Part shown: piece by piece, positions 46,904 through 56,239 of the stretch
Layout of the letters: the number at the start of each line of letters is the position of its first letter
Position numbering within the stretch: the first letter of the stretch is position 1
NCBI RefSeq assembly: GCF_028369105.1
Contig: NZ_JAQNDO010000001.1
Coordinates: 1,240,001-1,304,000, forward strand
Origin: Polyangium mundeleinium
Lineage (GTDB): Bacteria > Myxococcota_A > Polyangia > Polyangiales > Polyangiaceae
Direction: 5' to 3'
DNA: 64,000 nt
Made by a program: the position numbers and the translations under genes
The notes under the pieces: generated by a model
What the model was told of the DNA's origin: nothing
Database searches by the model: none
What the model saw: only the letters and a program-made list of their open reading frames with translations

Positions 46904-47264
46904 GTTATCTCCAGGTAGGTGGCGACCTTTTATTGCTCATGAACGTCGACGTGGCAAGGGCGACCCTCCCCCACTGCCGTGGACAAACCCCAAGGCGCGG
47001 CGATACGCGAGGGGAGCTCGACGCGTCCCTCGCGGCTTCGTGGTCGATCTCGTTCGGACGTCGGCGCCCGCGTCTCCGCGGTAGGAGCCCCTACGCTTGG
47101 ACGGGTCCGTGGGAACGTCCTACCGTCGATTCCTGTTGTTGGGATCGCAATGTTTGGTGTAACCTCATTTAATGCCAGCTTCCTCATTCCGCGCCCCCGT
47201 ATTTTCTGTCGCGTCGACACCTGCGCGCGAGATGGTATGAGCAAAGATCGGATGGTATTTCGGT
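46904..47264. other. divergent intergenic region
   Basis: The 361 bases separate two divergent lipoprotein genes. The right part (about 47120-47260) is AT-richer than its surroundings and so likely holds the promoter of the gene at 47265. I find no gene, long repeat or clear operator; one short dyad, GTAGG-N4-CCTAC (near 47081), is not convincing. Confidence 0.4.
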
Positions 47265-48506
47265 ATGCACGTTATGCGGTTTAGCTCCATCGCCACGAGC
47301 GTCGTGGCGATCGTGATCGTTGGTTGCGGCGGGAGTTCAGCGCCGGTCGCCAACGATCCGGCGCCGGTCGTCGCGGCGGCGCAGCCCGCGCCTGCGCCGG
47401 AGCCTGCGCCCCCCGCGCCTCTCCCGCCTCCGCTGCCGGCCGAGAAGCCCGTGGTGCCGGTGTTGGAGCTCGCCGCGCCCCAAGGCGCGCCGCTGGACGC
47501 GCCGCTCGCAGGCTGCGTGCTTGTGTGGGTCGATGCGCCGTTTTATCTCGCGGCGAAGGAGGACGCACCACGACTCCAGCTCGCGAAGCTCGGTGCGCGC
47601 AAGGACCACGTCGCGGAGGCAGTGCCGATGCGGGTGGTCGCGGCGAAGGGGGCGTTTGTCGAGGTCGAGACGCCGTTCCTCGACGAGGCGCAAAACGATG
47701 AAACCGACTGCGCGTGGTTCAACATGCGGAGCCAGTTCGATGTTGGGCGGCTCCGGTTGTTCGTGAAGCGTGAGGACCTCGCGCCGGTCGTCACGACGAA
47801 GTTCGCAGCGTCGTATCCCGACGGGAGCAAGATCGAGGTGTTGCCCGGGGCGCCGATCGTGCCGCTCGCAGATGGGCGTTCGCTCGTCGGGTTCGCGTTC
47901 GCGTCGATGCCGGTCGTGTTGCCCGCGGCGTCGATCGGATACGCGTACCCCACGCTGCCGAAGGAGTCGCGGGAGACGTTCGAGCCGAAGTTCGTGCTGC
48001 AGGCGAGGGACGTAGGCTTCGCCGAGACGCGCGTGCCGTTGCCGATCCGGCTGATGGCGCCGCTGGCCGCGACGGTCGAGCCGAAGGGCGCGCAGGTCAT
48101 GTTCCCGCTGTCGGGCCGGTGTGGCGCTGCGACCGTGCTCGCAGCGAAGGCCGAGGTCCGATCGTACGAGGCGCCCCCTCCCGGGCCAAGCGTGGGCGTT
48201 GGAATCGGATTCGGTCGGGTGATGGGCGTGGAGCGCTGGTACCTCGCGGCGGGCACCGCGCTCGCCGCCGAGACGGGGCACGTCGTCACGAAGGTGCGGC
48301 AAGAGATCAACGTCCCGAAGCCCGCGGCCGGGGCGAAGGAAGTGTGCATCGAGCGGAGCGCATTCCTCGCATCGCGTTACCTGGGTGGCCCGAAGGTCGA
48401 GCGCGTCGAGGAAGGGGAATTGCGGTTGTGCGCGCCGGCGCGTGTGGTGAAGCACGAGGAGGCGAAGAGCATCCTCGGCGAGAGCGTCCGACTCAATGCG
48501 CGTTGA
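47265..48506 (+). CDS. Pro/Ala-rich lipoprotein of unknown function
   Basis: A 413-residue lipoprotein (signal HVMRFSSIATSVVAIVIVGC, lipobox IVGC). A Pro/Ala-rich linker (AAAQPAPAPEPAPPAPLPPP) reaches about residue 65 and would span the periplasm or extend the protein from the membrane. The rest is beta-rich with scattered Cys (LAGCVLVWVDAPF, NDETDCAWFNMRS, FPLSGRCGAATV, AKEVCIERS). The phrase VERWYLAAGTALAAETGHVV recurs in other myxobacterial lipoproteins, but no family name applies. A second Met at 47274 is an equal candidate start. Confidence 0.8.
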   Translation: MHVMRFSSIATSVVAIVIVGCGGSSAPVANDPAPVVAAAQPAPAPEPAPPAPLPPPLPAEKPVVPVLELAAPQGAPLDAPLAGCVLVWVDAPFYLAAKEDAPRLQLAKLGARKDHVAEAVPMRVVAAKGAFVEVETPFLDEAQNDETDCAWFNMRSQFDVGRLRLFVKREDLAPVVTTKFAASYPDGSKIEVLPGAPIVPLADGRSLVGFAFASMPVVLPAASIGYAYPTLPKESRETFEPKFVLQARDVGFAETRVPLPIRLMAPLAATVEPKGAQVMFPLSGRCGAATVLAAKAEVRSYEAPPPGPSVGVGIGFGRVMGVERWYLAAGTALAAETGHVVTKVRQEINVPKPAAGAKEVCIERSAFLASRYLGGPKVERVEEGELRLCAPARVVKHEEAKSILGESVRLNAR

Positions 48507-48548
48507 CGGCGTCGCGGGGAGGCTGCGCTGCCGCGCCCTTCGCTCGCT

Positions 48549-48668
48549 TCACCAGCTCGCCCGGAGGGAGCCGTCGTCGCGATAGGAATGGGAGAGGGGC
48601 GCCGTCGTCTTGCCGGACGCCGTTTTGAACATGCCGTTGAAGTTCACCCAGCATTGCCCGGCGAGCGA
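48549..48668 (-). pseudogene. possible gene relic after the winged-helix regulator
   Basis: Directly after the regulator's TAA stop, the same frame stays open for 39 codons and reads protein-like: AGQCWVNFNGMFKTASGKTT, then APLSHSYRDDGSLRASW and a stop. The balanced composition is unlike the antisense noise typical of this DNA, so it may be the 3' end of a lost gene or a translational read-through tail. No start of its own is seen except an internal ATG. Confidence 0.25.
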
Positions 48669-51437
48669 TTACATCGCGCTCGCGTCGAGGCGGCCGAGGT
48701 GCACGGGCGCGCCGAGGCGGTAGCCGTCTCCGTCGCGGAGGAGCAGCGCCGGCTCTTTGGGGTTTTCTTCCAGCACCTGGCGCATCCGGTGGACAGCGAC
48801 CTGGAGCCGCTTGTCATCGCGGTGCGGATGGTAGCTCGCGAGGCCCCACGCGCCGAGCACCAGGTCCTGCTTCGTCGCGCGCCCGCCACCCCGCACGAGG
48901 ACCTCCAGGATGCGCACGTGCAGGTCCGCCGACGACAGGTCCACCTGCTTGCCAGAGGGCAGCCGCAGGGCGCGTTGCTCGAGGTCGACCACCACGACCG
49001 CATTCTCGCTTCGTGTCACCCCGTGGGCCGAGCGCTCCACGATTCTTCGGTCCAGCGCGTCGAGCGTGACCTCGCGCCCGAGCAACCCTCGCGCTCGCCT
49101 GCGCACGACGTGCGACGCCGGGTCTTCCGCCATCTCCAGGAGGACGGCCGGGTCCCTCCGGTCCGAGACGAGCCACGTCGCGAGGCGCGCCTCCGCGGCG
49201 AGGCGCGGCGAGCCGAGTCGCTCCGCGGCCTGCGCGAGAACACGCGCGATGAGCTCGACGAGCGTGCGCGCGCTCGTGCCCCGGGCCGCACGGAGGAGCC
49301 GCACGTCGAGCAGGAGCGCGAGCAGGTTTGCCTCTTCGATCGCGAAGCCCTCGCGCTGGGCGAACTCCAGCGCGCCCTCGAGGATGCCGTCGGCCTGATC
49401 GAGCTCATCCCGGGCGATCGCAACCTCCGCCTCCGCGCGTCGCGCGACGAGCCCGACGTCGGTCGGCAGGTCCGGCGGCGCCGTGAAGGAGGCCGTCGCC
49501 GCGCCACGACGTGTCGCGACGATCGCCTGCCACGCCTCGCGCAGCACCCGCGCCGTTCCTTCCGGGACCGCCATGCCGGCCGGCAGATCCGCGAGCGTGG
49601 CAGGCGGCGCGCACGTGACGTCGACCGCGGCCTTGGCGCAGAGGGCCCATACGACGAGCTCCGGCAACTTGAACAGCGGGGCGTCGAAGGCGAGCTCGCG
49701 CGCGAGTTCCTCCAGGCCATCCCCGGGGCCCGCGAAGAGGCGCAACCGGAGCGTATTGTAACGGTGGACGAAGCGCAGGTAGACGGACTCGTCGACGAAG
49801 GGCTCGACGCGATCGAGGAGCCGCTGCCCCAGGCCGAAGCGCCCGCGCTCGACCGCCAGCGCGAGGTGCGCGAAGAGCTCGGTCGGGCGGCAATCAGCGG
49901 GCGGATCGCCGGGGCCGAGCACGCGCTCGAGCTCGCGGAAGCGCGAAGACGCGAGGAGCGCCGAGGCGAGCGTCGCGCGCAGCCGGCGGCGTTCCTCGAC
50001 GCGGAGGCCTTGGAGTTGGTCCGGCATGGACGCGAGCATGTCCGTCGCGCGGGCGAAGTCTCCGCGCAACATGAGCGCGGTCGCGAGCCGCAGGTCGCGA
50101 TCGATGCGCTGGGATGGCGTGCGTACGTCGAGTCGTTCGAGCAAGGCGACCGACGCGTCGACCTCCGCCGTGTGGCGGAGGATGTCGGCGAGGAGCAACG
50201 CCGCGTCCGTCCGGACGTCGAGAGGCCCGTGTTCCGCGAGCGCGCGGGCCGCATCGTGCGCCTGCGCCACGGCTGCGCCATGCACGAGCAGCCTGCACCA
50301 GAGCAGGCGGACGCGGGGATCTGTGGGCTCGGGCAGGGCCGTGGCCCATGCGAGCGACGCACCCCCGTGGATCCAATCGGCGCAACCGAGCCGATGCGGG
50401 AGCAGGGCATTGCTTTCGAGGCGACCGAGCAGCTCGAAGAGCCCCTCGGCATACCCAGCCGCGCAGAGCGTGAACAGGCGCTCGTCGAGGAGTGATGCGC
50501 AGAGCGCCGCGTCACCCTCCTCGATCGCGAGTCGCACGGCCTCGAACGCGGAGGCAGGGCCCTCGGTGTGGAGGACCAGCGCAAGCGCGGTACGGCGCGC
50601 CTCGGCGTCGAGCGGCTCGGTGTCCACCAACGAGCGCACGCGATCGTCGAGACGAACCCCGCCCGCCGTGAGCCGGATCAACCCGCGCTCGTCGAGTTCG
50701 CGCGCCACGTGCGCGGGCAACGCGACCGCGAAGCGGAGGACCCGCAACGCTTGCACGGCGCGTTTCGCCTCGTCGCCGAGATCGACGAGCAGCGATCCGC
50801 CCGGATCGGCTCCCTGCGAAAGGACCAGGCGGCGGGCGCGAAAGGGGGAGCCCATGGCCTCGCGCGCGAGCGCCGTCGCCTCGGGGATGGAGCGAAATGG
50901 CGCGCAGCGACGCACGAGCCGCGCGAGGTCCTCCTCGGGGAGCGGCTCGATGCGGAGCGCCTTGTCCGCGAGCTCCTCGTGGCGGGGGCGCGTGCGTGTC
51001 ATCACGACGAAACGGCTCGTGCGCGCACGACGGCTGATCGATAGGAGCAACCGCTCCGTGAGGTCGTGATCGACCGCGTGGAGGTCGTCGATAAGAACCA
51101 CGGCGCGGGCTCGTTCGGCGAGCTCGATATTCAGCAGGATGAGATCGGCGCGCGAGCGTCCTTTCGCCAGCCATTCGACCGTCTCTCCGGCGAGCCCGGC
51201 GAGGCACCGCCCGAGGCCGATGAGAAAGGTCGTGTCCTCGGGCGTGTCGAGCGCCGAGTGATAGGCGGCGCGTGGGATTCGAAGGTCCGCGACGACGCGC
51301 AGCGCGAGCCCCGTCTTGCCGAGGCCGACCGGGCCCCAAAGGACGGACAAAGGGCTTTGCGCGAGCCGGTCGCAGAGCCACGCGCGCTCGTCCGTTCGGC
51401 CTTCGAAGACCTCCGGGGGATTCGGCAGGTGGTACAT
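48669..51437 (-). CDS. STAND/TPR regulator with C-terminal winged helix
   Basis: A protein of about 922 residues. The N-terminal P-loop NTPase (about 10-250) has VFEGRTDERAWL, Walker A GPVGLGKTG and Walker B VVLIDDLHAVD, as in MalT/AfsR-type STAND proteins. The long middle (about 260-800) consists of Ala/Leu-rich helix pairs of TPR type. The C-terminal 100 residues are an OmpR/PhoB-type winged helix (VDLSSADLHVRILEVLV, DDKRLQVAVHRMRQVLEE, LLRDGDGYRLG). STAND regulators oligomerise on a signal and then activate transcription. The winged helix at the C-terminus, rather than the N-terminus as in SARPs, is uncommon. The start is uncertain (ATG 51437, or TTG 51488). Confidence 0.88.
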   Translation of the reverse strand: MYHLPNPPEVFEGRTDERAWLCDRLAQSPLSVLWGPVGLGKTGLALRVVADLRIPRAAYHSALDTPEDTTFLIGLGRCLAGLAGETVEWLAKGRSRADLILLNIELAERARAVVLIDDLHAVDHDLTERLLLSISRRARTSRFVVMTRTRPRHEELADKALRIEPLPEEDLARLVRRCAPFRSIPEATALAREAMGSPFRARRLVLSQGADPGGSLLVDLGDEAKRAVQALRVLRFAVALPAHVARELDERGLIRLTAGGVRLDDRVRSLVDTEPLDAEARRTALALVLHTEGPASAFEAVRLAIEEGDAALCASLLDERLFTLCAAGYAEGLFELLGRLESNALLPHRLGCADWIHGGASLAWATALPEPTDPRVRLLWCRLLVHGAAVAQAHDAARALAEHGPLDVRTDAALLLADILRHTAEVDASVALLERLDVRTPSQRIDRDLRLATALMLRGDFARATDMLASMPDQLQGLRVEERRRLRATLASALLASSRFRELERVLGPGDPPADCRPTELFAHLALAVERGRFGLGQRLLDRVEPFVDESVYLRFVHRYNTLRLRLFAGPGDGLEELARELAFDAPLFKLPELVVWALCAKAAVDVTCAPPATLADLPAGMAVPEGTARVLREAWQAIVATRRGAATASFTAPPDLPTDVGLVARRAEAEVAIARDELDQADGILEGALEFAQREGFAIEEANLLALLLDVRLLRAARGTSARTLVELIARVLAQAAERLGSPRLAAEARLATWLVSDRRDPAVLLEMAEDPASHVVRRRARGLLGREVTLDALDRRIVERSAHGVTRSENAVVVVDLEQRALRLPSGKQVDLSSADLHVRILEVLVRGGGRATKQDLVLGAWGLASYHPHRDDKRLQVAVHRMRQVLEENPKEPALLLRDGDGYRLGAPVHLGRLDASAM

Positions 51438-51588
51438 GCACCGAGAATGCAATGGGTGCTCGGCAGCCGCAATCTCGTCCCTCGGCAAAAGCGAGCGGCG
51501 GCGCCGCGCCGTTCATTGGGGCACCATGGGGCTCCGTAGATGTGGATGGTATCGGTCTACCATTGCCGCTACGGTGGACAGCCCTTGG

Positions 51589-52212
51589 TCAGTCCCCCGA
51601 TTCGCCGGCGCACACGCGGGCTGGACACACCACCGCGACGTGGGAGCCCGACGCGAGTGCGCTGGAAGAAGCCTTGCCTGTCCCCACGAAACGCAGCGCG
51701 CGTGGCATTTCCGCGGGGCACGCTGCGAGCAGCTCCGGATTCCCGATCGGCGGCTCGTGCCCCGGGTCGATGTAGCAGAAGCCATGGACGGGGTGGTCGT
51801 CGACGACGGGGGGATCCGATGGATCGGTCCGACACCCCTCCGCCGCGGCGCCGCTGAGTTGAGGCACCTCGCAGAAGCAGTTCCAATCGAGCTCGCGCGC
51901 GAGGTCCGTATCGCGCAGCATCATGAGCGCCTCCTCGTGTTCGGGCGCCACGGGGACGCGCGCTGCGGCCGGTTGGCAGGCGCAGGTAGCGGACACGTGC
52001 TCGGCGACGATCACGGCGCACGCCGATTCTCCCGAAGAAAGCAGCGGCGGCGCCGCAGGCAGGCATTGACCGGTGAGGGAAGCATTCGAGGGGGGCACCG
52101 CCTTGAGCTCCATCGAGAACTCCGGATCACAACGATTGACGTGGACGTCAGCAGAACAGCCGAGGGGAGAAAGCAGCGGGGCGACGAAGAGCAAAGCTAT
52201 CGATGTGCGCAT
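51589..52212 (-). CDS. Cys-rich lipoprotein
   Basis: A 207-residue lipoprotein (signal MRTSIALLFVAPLLSPLGC, Cys19). The mature domain is Cys-rich (VNRCDPEFS, TGQCLPAAP, ESACAVIVAEHVSATCACQP, LDWNCFCEVPQL, EGCRTDPSD, HGFCYIDPG, LAACPAEM, AVVCPARVC), enough for several disulfides. The phrase GFCYIDP resembles secreted myxobacterial proteins that share such a Cys frame, and the proteins at 54282 and 44180 have related features. No function is known. It is divergent from the hydrolase gene across a 413-bp spacer. Confidence 0.75.
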   Translation of the reverse strand: MRTSIALLFVAPLLSPLGCSADVHVNRCDPEFSMELKAVPPSNASLTGQCLPAAPPLLSSGESACAVIVAEHVSATCACQPAAARVPVAPEHEEALMMLRDTDLARELDWNCFCEVPQLSGAAAEGCRTDPSDPPVVDDHPVHGFCYIDPGHEPPIGNPELLAACPAEMPRALRFVGTGKASSSALASGSHVAVVCPARVCAGESGD

Positions 52213-52397
52213 GCAGGAAGCTCATGCACGAACCGTTCCTTTGCAGGTGCTCTGCGTCTCGCGGATGTTGTTGCAACCGGGTTGAGGATTCGAGCGTGGA
52301 CCGCCAACCGGGGTGGCGGCGCGCGCGATGGAGCGTCGGCCGGGAACAGCAACCTTCTGCCCTACACGAGCGGTCGGGTGTTGGCCTTACATCCTAA

Positions 52398-52419
52398 AAT
52401 TTGACCGATGGGTCAAATT
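52398..52419. promoter_or_regulatory. palindromic operator with 9-bp arms (AATTTGACC-N4-GGTCAAATT)
   Basis: A perfect inverted repeat, with arms AATTTGACC (52398-52406) and GGTCAAATT (52411-52419), lies in the 413-bp spacer between the lipoprotein gene and the alpha/beta hydrolase gene. It is AT-rich and contains TTGACC, a good -35. TTGAC-type dyads of this size are typical TetR-family operators, and a TetR gene follows the hydrolase. Nothing else coding is seen in 52213-52625. Confidence 0.65.
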
Positions 52420-52625
52420 GTTAATCAACTGGACAACATGCGCGCGCTGCCTCATGCTTGTCCTCGTCGTACGGTTCGGAGGACGTCGTGTCCTTTCGGC
52501 GCGCGGAACACGTGCGCGTCGTCGTCGATGCAGCATTCGCGTTCTTTGCTCGAATTCGTTTCGGGTGATGGCGACGTGTGCGCGGCTCGTCCAGCGCCGG
52601 GCCATCCCCGTCCAGGAGGATCCTT

Positions 52626-53483
52626 ATGTCGAAATTCATCCTGTTTGCGCTCACGGTCGCTGCGTCTTCGTTGCTCGGCTGTACCGCCGAAGACGCGCAC
52701 GAACCGGAGGCCCCGGCTCTGCCGAGTGAGCCGGTCGACCACTGGTTCTCGGCGAGCGACGGAATCAAGCTGCATTACGTGGAGTACGCAGGGACCGGTT
52801 CCCCCGTCGTCCTTGTGCACGGCTTCCTGGGATCGGCGCAGGGGAATTGGATCGCGCCCGGGATCTCCAGCGCAATCGCGTCGCGTCATCGGGTCGTGCT
52901 GCTCGATCAGCGGGGGCACGGCGAGAGCGACAAACCGAAAGACGTTGCGGCGTACGGCGAACGCATGCTGACGGACGTGATCGAGCTGCTCGAGCACCTC
53001 GAGATCCCTCGTGCCCACATCGGCGGCTACTCGATGGGAGGAGCGATCACGCTTGGATTGATGCACCGCGCGCCGGAGCGATTCCTCACGGCGAGCCTCG
53101 GCGCCATGGGCCTCGAGGAGACAGAGGAGGCCTTCCGAACGGAGGCCGAGGCGATGGACCCGCAGGGGACCGATCCCGACGAGGAAAAGCTCCTCGAATT
53201 GGCCATGGGCGGCGAGCCGCCGGACCCGCTCGTCGTGGAAGCCATCGCGAAGGGGCACGGCACGTGGTGGCCGCCGCCGGTCGATCTGCGCGCGATCGAG
53301 TTTCCGGTCTTCTCGATCATCGGAGAATTCGACAAGCCCTACTCCACCACTTCGCGGCTCAGGCGGGAGCTACCGGACCTCGAGGCCGTCATCGTGCCGG
53401 GTCGGACGCATCTGACGACGATCATCGACCCGATGCTCCGGGATCGCCTCTCGTCGTTCATCGACGCCCACGACGCGCCTTAG
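52626..53483 (+). CDS. alpha/beta hydrolase, lipid-anchored
   Basis: A 285-residue alpha/beta hydrolase with a lipoprotein signal (MSKFILFALTVAASSLLGC, Cys19). The oxyanion strand is VVLVHGFLGS (61-70), LLDQRGHGESDKP follows, the nucleophile elbow is GYSMGG with Ser136, and the likely acid and base are in GEFDKPY and GRTHLTTI. It is probably an esterase or lactonase that acts at the cell surface. GAGGA upstream supports the start. Its 3' end overlaps the convergent TetR gene by 26 bases, and the 52398 operator lies before it, so TetR control is likely. Confidence 0.92.
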   Translation: MSKFILFALTVAASSLLGCTAEDAHEPEAPALPSEPVDHWFSASDGIKLHYVEYAGTGSPVVLVHGFLGSAQGNWIAPGISSAIASRHRVVLLDQRGHGESDKPKDVAAYGERMLTDVIELLEHLEIPRAHIGGYSMGGAITLGLMHRAPERFLTASLGAMGLEETEEAFRTEAEAMDPQGTDPDEEKLLELAMGGEPPDPLVVEAIAKGHGTWWPPPVDLRAIEFPVFSIIGEFDKPYSTTSRLRRELPDLEAVIVPGRTHLTTIIDPMLRDRLSSFIDAHDAP

Positions 53484-54138
53484 ACGGCGGCGCGGCGCTC
53501 GTCGGTCGACGCCCCCCGACGTCACGCATCGCCGCGTCGAAGAGCGCCACGAGCTCGCACGCGGCCTCGCGCAGGTCGACCTTGTCCCCATAAGCGACCC
53601 GCTGAAGCAAGACGCAGTCGATCGCGCCGCGGATCGCGAGGGCCATGACGCGCGGCACGAACGTGCGGAATTCGCCCTCTTTCTGGCCCTGGCGCATGAT
53701 GCCTTCCAAGAATTCGAGGCCCGGCTCGTGCGCACGAGCGTCGAAGGCAGGACGGCCCTCCGGCGTACGGAGGCCGTTCCAGATTTCGAGCAGCGCCGTG
53801 GCATGCGCCGCGTGCGTCTCCACGAACGCGATGCTGCCCTCGATGTAAACGCGCAGTTTGTCCGACGCGCGTTCCTCCTTCACCACCGCAGGCAGGACGA
53901 GCTTCGTGACGAGCGTCATCGTCTCGGCATGCACCTGGGCGATCAGGTCTTCTTTCCCGTCGAAGTAATACGAGATGACGCCCTTGCTGATCCCCGCCCG
54001 CTCGGCGATCGTCGCGAGCGACGCGTGCGCGTACCCGTGGCTGGCGAGCACGGCGATCGTGCACTCGATGATCTGAGCACGTCGCGCCTCCTCGATGAAG
54101 GTGCGCCGCTCGCCATGGGGCTTCCCTGCCGATGCCAT
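53458..54138 (-). CDS. TetR-family transcriptional regulator
   Basis: A 226-residue TetR protein. The helix-turn-helix (ASLATIAERAGISKGVISYYFDGKEDLI) is canonical, and the ligand domain follows with IEGSIAFVETHAAHATALLEIW. The last 20 residues are Arg/Pro-rich and lie in the overlap with the convergent hydrolase gene. It probably represses the hydrolase through the dyad at 52398, inferred from position and dyad type. Confidence 0.9.
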   Translation of the reverse strand: MASAGKPHGERRTFIEEARRAQIIECTIAVLASHGYAHASLATIAERAGISKGVISYYFDGKEDLIAQVHAETMTLVTKLVLPAVVKEERASDKLRVYIEGSIAFVETHAAHATALLEIWNGLRTPEGRPAFDARAHEPGLEFLEGIMRQGQKEGEFRTFVPRVMALAIRGAIDCVLLQRVAYGDKVDLREAACELVALFDAAMRDVGGRRPTSAAPPSKARRGRR

Positions 54139-54281
54139 CGGCAGATTGCTCGCACGTCGCCGGCGGGATCGTCAAACGGAAGCGGCGCCGGCTCGCTCTT
54201 GGACGCGTTCGGAGGGGCGGAGTCCGAGGGCAGAGAGACCACGCGGTAGGCTTTGGGAGGTTTTCCTGCCGCCGGATCAGC

Positions 54282-54836
54282 TCACGGCATGGGGGACATC
54301 GCCGTCGCGACCTCTCCGCAGCTCCAATCGGTTTCGAGCGGAGCGCAGTTTTCCAGGACGGGAAGCTCGGAGCAGGCGCCCGGCTGGCAGGTTGCAGGCG
54401 GCGTCGCCACGTCGCACAACTCGTGCGCGCCGAGCTCCCAGGGAATCGTCTCGCAGGGGGCGTCTAGGCAACTGCGCGTTCGGCTTTGGACGAGCGCCTT
54501 GCCGTCACCCAGGAGCAACGTGAGCTTGTCGCCCATCCAATTGCCGGGGCCCGGCCGATCGTGCACTTCGAGCGCTCCGCTCCCGCCTTCGAGCCAGAGT
54601 TCACCCGCGCACCCCAGCGTTTCCGGTCCGCCGCTACTACAGTCGGCAATGGAGAGGTGAATGCAGTAGGCAGGGCAGGTGAGCTGCACGCCGCAAGCGA
54701 AAAGATCGACGTGTGCAGGGACGTTGTTCGGTGGGTCGGCGTCGATTTCACTGTCGCACGCGACCAAGCCAAGGGTCAGGACCAAGGAGAGGGCGCCAAG
54801 AAGGAGAGAGCGGGGAGAAAAAGCGGAACGTGTCAT
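54282..54836 (-). CDS. Cys-rich lipoprotein
   Basis: A 184-residue lipoprotein (signal MTRSAFSPRSLLLGALSLVLTLGLVAC..., lipobox LVAC). The mature region holds about 14 Cys (LFACGVQLTCPAYCIHLSIADC, LGCAGELW, RSCLDAPCETIPW, HELCDVATPPATCQPGACSEL, ENCAPLETDWSCGE), a disulfide-rich secreted fold. A Met 14 residues upstream (54878) is possible, but the Arg-rich stretch before MTRSAF does not fit a signal. It lies in a minus-strand run with the TetR and threonine aldolase genes. Function unknown. Confidence 0.75.
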   Translation of the reverse strand: MTRSAFSPRSLLLGALSLVLTLGLVACDSEIDADPPNNVPAHVDLFACGVQLTCPAYCIHLSIADCSSGGPETLGCAGELWLEGGSGALEVHDRPGPGNWMGDKLTLLLGDGKALVQSRTRSCLDAPCETIPWELGAHELCDVATPPATCQPGACSELPVLENCAPLETDWSCGEVATAMSPMP

Positions 54837-54996
54837 CGTGCGCCGGCCCCAGGCACGAACTGTGCCAATCGAAAACACGAAGTAAGTCGGTGTTTTGATG
54901 CGTGTGTGCCAGGTGCGGAGCTGGTGTTTGGCTCAGTTGGGCACAATATGTGTCGTGCAACGGAAAGCGAGGACGCCTGTACGACGTCTCCTCCGT

Positions 54997-56118
54997 TCAG
55001 GCCGAGACGGCGGAGGACGGTTGCGAGGGTTGGGGCACCGACAGGCGCGTGTTCACGAGCGCGAGAATTTCCCGGACCCGCGCGTCGGACAGGGTCGACA
55101 ACGCTTCCCCGACATACCATTCGATCGAGCTCTGATCCGGCAAGGCGGCATGTCTCGCGCCGCCGAACAGCCAGATGCCGTGTTCCGATGCCAGCTCGTT
55201 GCGTATCTCGGTCAGGCGCTCGCGGCCGACCGGGAAATACACATGCAGCATGTTGACGTGCGGCCGCGCCGGATTGACGCGCAGTTGCGGGAAATCGCGC
55301 AGGACGTCATACAGCCCTTGGGTGCGTTCGAGGTAAGCAGGCATCTTCGCCAGCCGCTCATCGAAGCGCATCGCCGCCGACACGACATAGGGTGAGCGGC
55401 GATAGACGTTTCCGCCCATGCGTTTCATCCACGTATCGGCCTTCGCGACGAAATCCGCGCTGCCGAGCAGCATCGCGCCCCCATGCGCGCCGATGCCCTT
55501 GTAAAACGAAACGTAGACCGAATCGAAGCCTTGTGCGATCTCCTTCAGCGAGCGCTTGTAGCCGGCCGAGGCTTCCCACAATCTCGCGCCGTCCATGTGG
55601 AGGTGGATGTTCCGTTGCCGGCAATATGCCTTGAGTGCTTCGAGTTCCGCCCAGCTCGGCAACTGTCCGCCGATCTCGCGCATCGGCAATTCATAGAGTG
55701 CCGCGCCGATCCGGTCGGGCCAGACCTGGAGGTCGTCGACGGTCCAGGTGCGGAAAGGATCTCCGACGTGCAGCGACTTGAAATGGTCGAGCAATTGATG
55801 GTTGCCGCGCTCGTGCAGCAGCACGTGCGCGGTCGGATGCAGCGCGACCAGCTTGCTGCCGGCGGCTTCACAGGCGAGCCGTAAGGCAACGGATTGCACC
55901 ATGGTGCCAGTGATGCAGAAGACGGCCTTTTCGAAGCCGAGCAGATCGGCCATTTTCCTTTCGAAGCCCTGCACCAACGCGCCCTCGCCGTAGGCGTCAT
56001 GGGCGATGTCGTTGGCTTCGCACCAGCGCGCCATGGCGGCGAAGTCCTCGGCGGCCGTGGTCGGCTTTTCTCCCGAGAAAAACGTGTGGCAACGCTGTCG
56101 CAGTTCCATGGGGTTCAT
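54997..56118 (-). CDS. low-specificity threonine aldolase-like PLP enzyme
   Basis: A 373-residue fold-type I PLP enzyme of the beta-eliminating lyase family. Blocks seen are AYGEGALVQGFERKMADLLG, FCITGTMVQSVALRLAC, HLHMDGARLWEASAG (the PLP-contacting Asp) and SVYVSFYKGIGAHGGAML, whose Lys should form the Schiff base. Such enzymes cleave L-threonine or phenylserine-like amino acids to glycine and an aldehyde. GGAGGC upstream fixes the start, and the frame extension to 56457 is dropped. It lies downstream of the MFS exporter on the same strand. Confidence 0.9.
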   Translation of the reverse strand: MNPMELRQRCHTFFSGEKPTTAAEDFAAMARWCEANDIAHDAYGEGALVQGFERKMADLLGFEKAVFCITGTMVQSVALRLACEAAGSKLVALHPTAHVLLHERGNHQLLDHFKSLHVGDPFRTWTVDDLQVWPDRIGAALYELPMREIGGQLPSWAELEALKAYCRQRNIHLHMDGARLWEASAGYKRSLKEIAQGFDSVYVSFYKGIGAHGGAMLLGSADFVAKADTWMKRMGGNVYRRSPYVVSAAMRFDERLAKMPAYLERTQGLYDVLRDFPQLRVNPARPHVNMLHVYFPVGRERLTEIRNELASEHGIWLFGGARHAALPDQSSIEWYVGEALSTLSDARVREILALVNTRLSVPQPSQPSSAVSA

Positions 56119-56239
56119 GCGGAGCCTCCGGTCGTCGCAGTTCGATGCAAGAGTGTACCTGACGCACGGCCGTTGGCGAAAGAGGCGGTGAGCCGAAGCC
56201 GGAGAGGCGGCGTGTCTGCCGCCCCTCCAGCCTCCTCGT

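Noticed and set aside
44804-46918. A 704-codon plus-strand frame
   Set aside because: It overlaps the ferritin-like gene in another frame and is antisense to the lipoprotein at 45542, which has a signal peptide and a good ribosome site.
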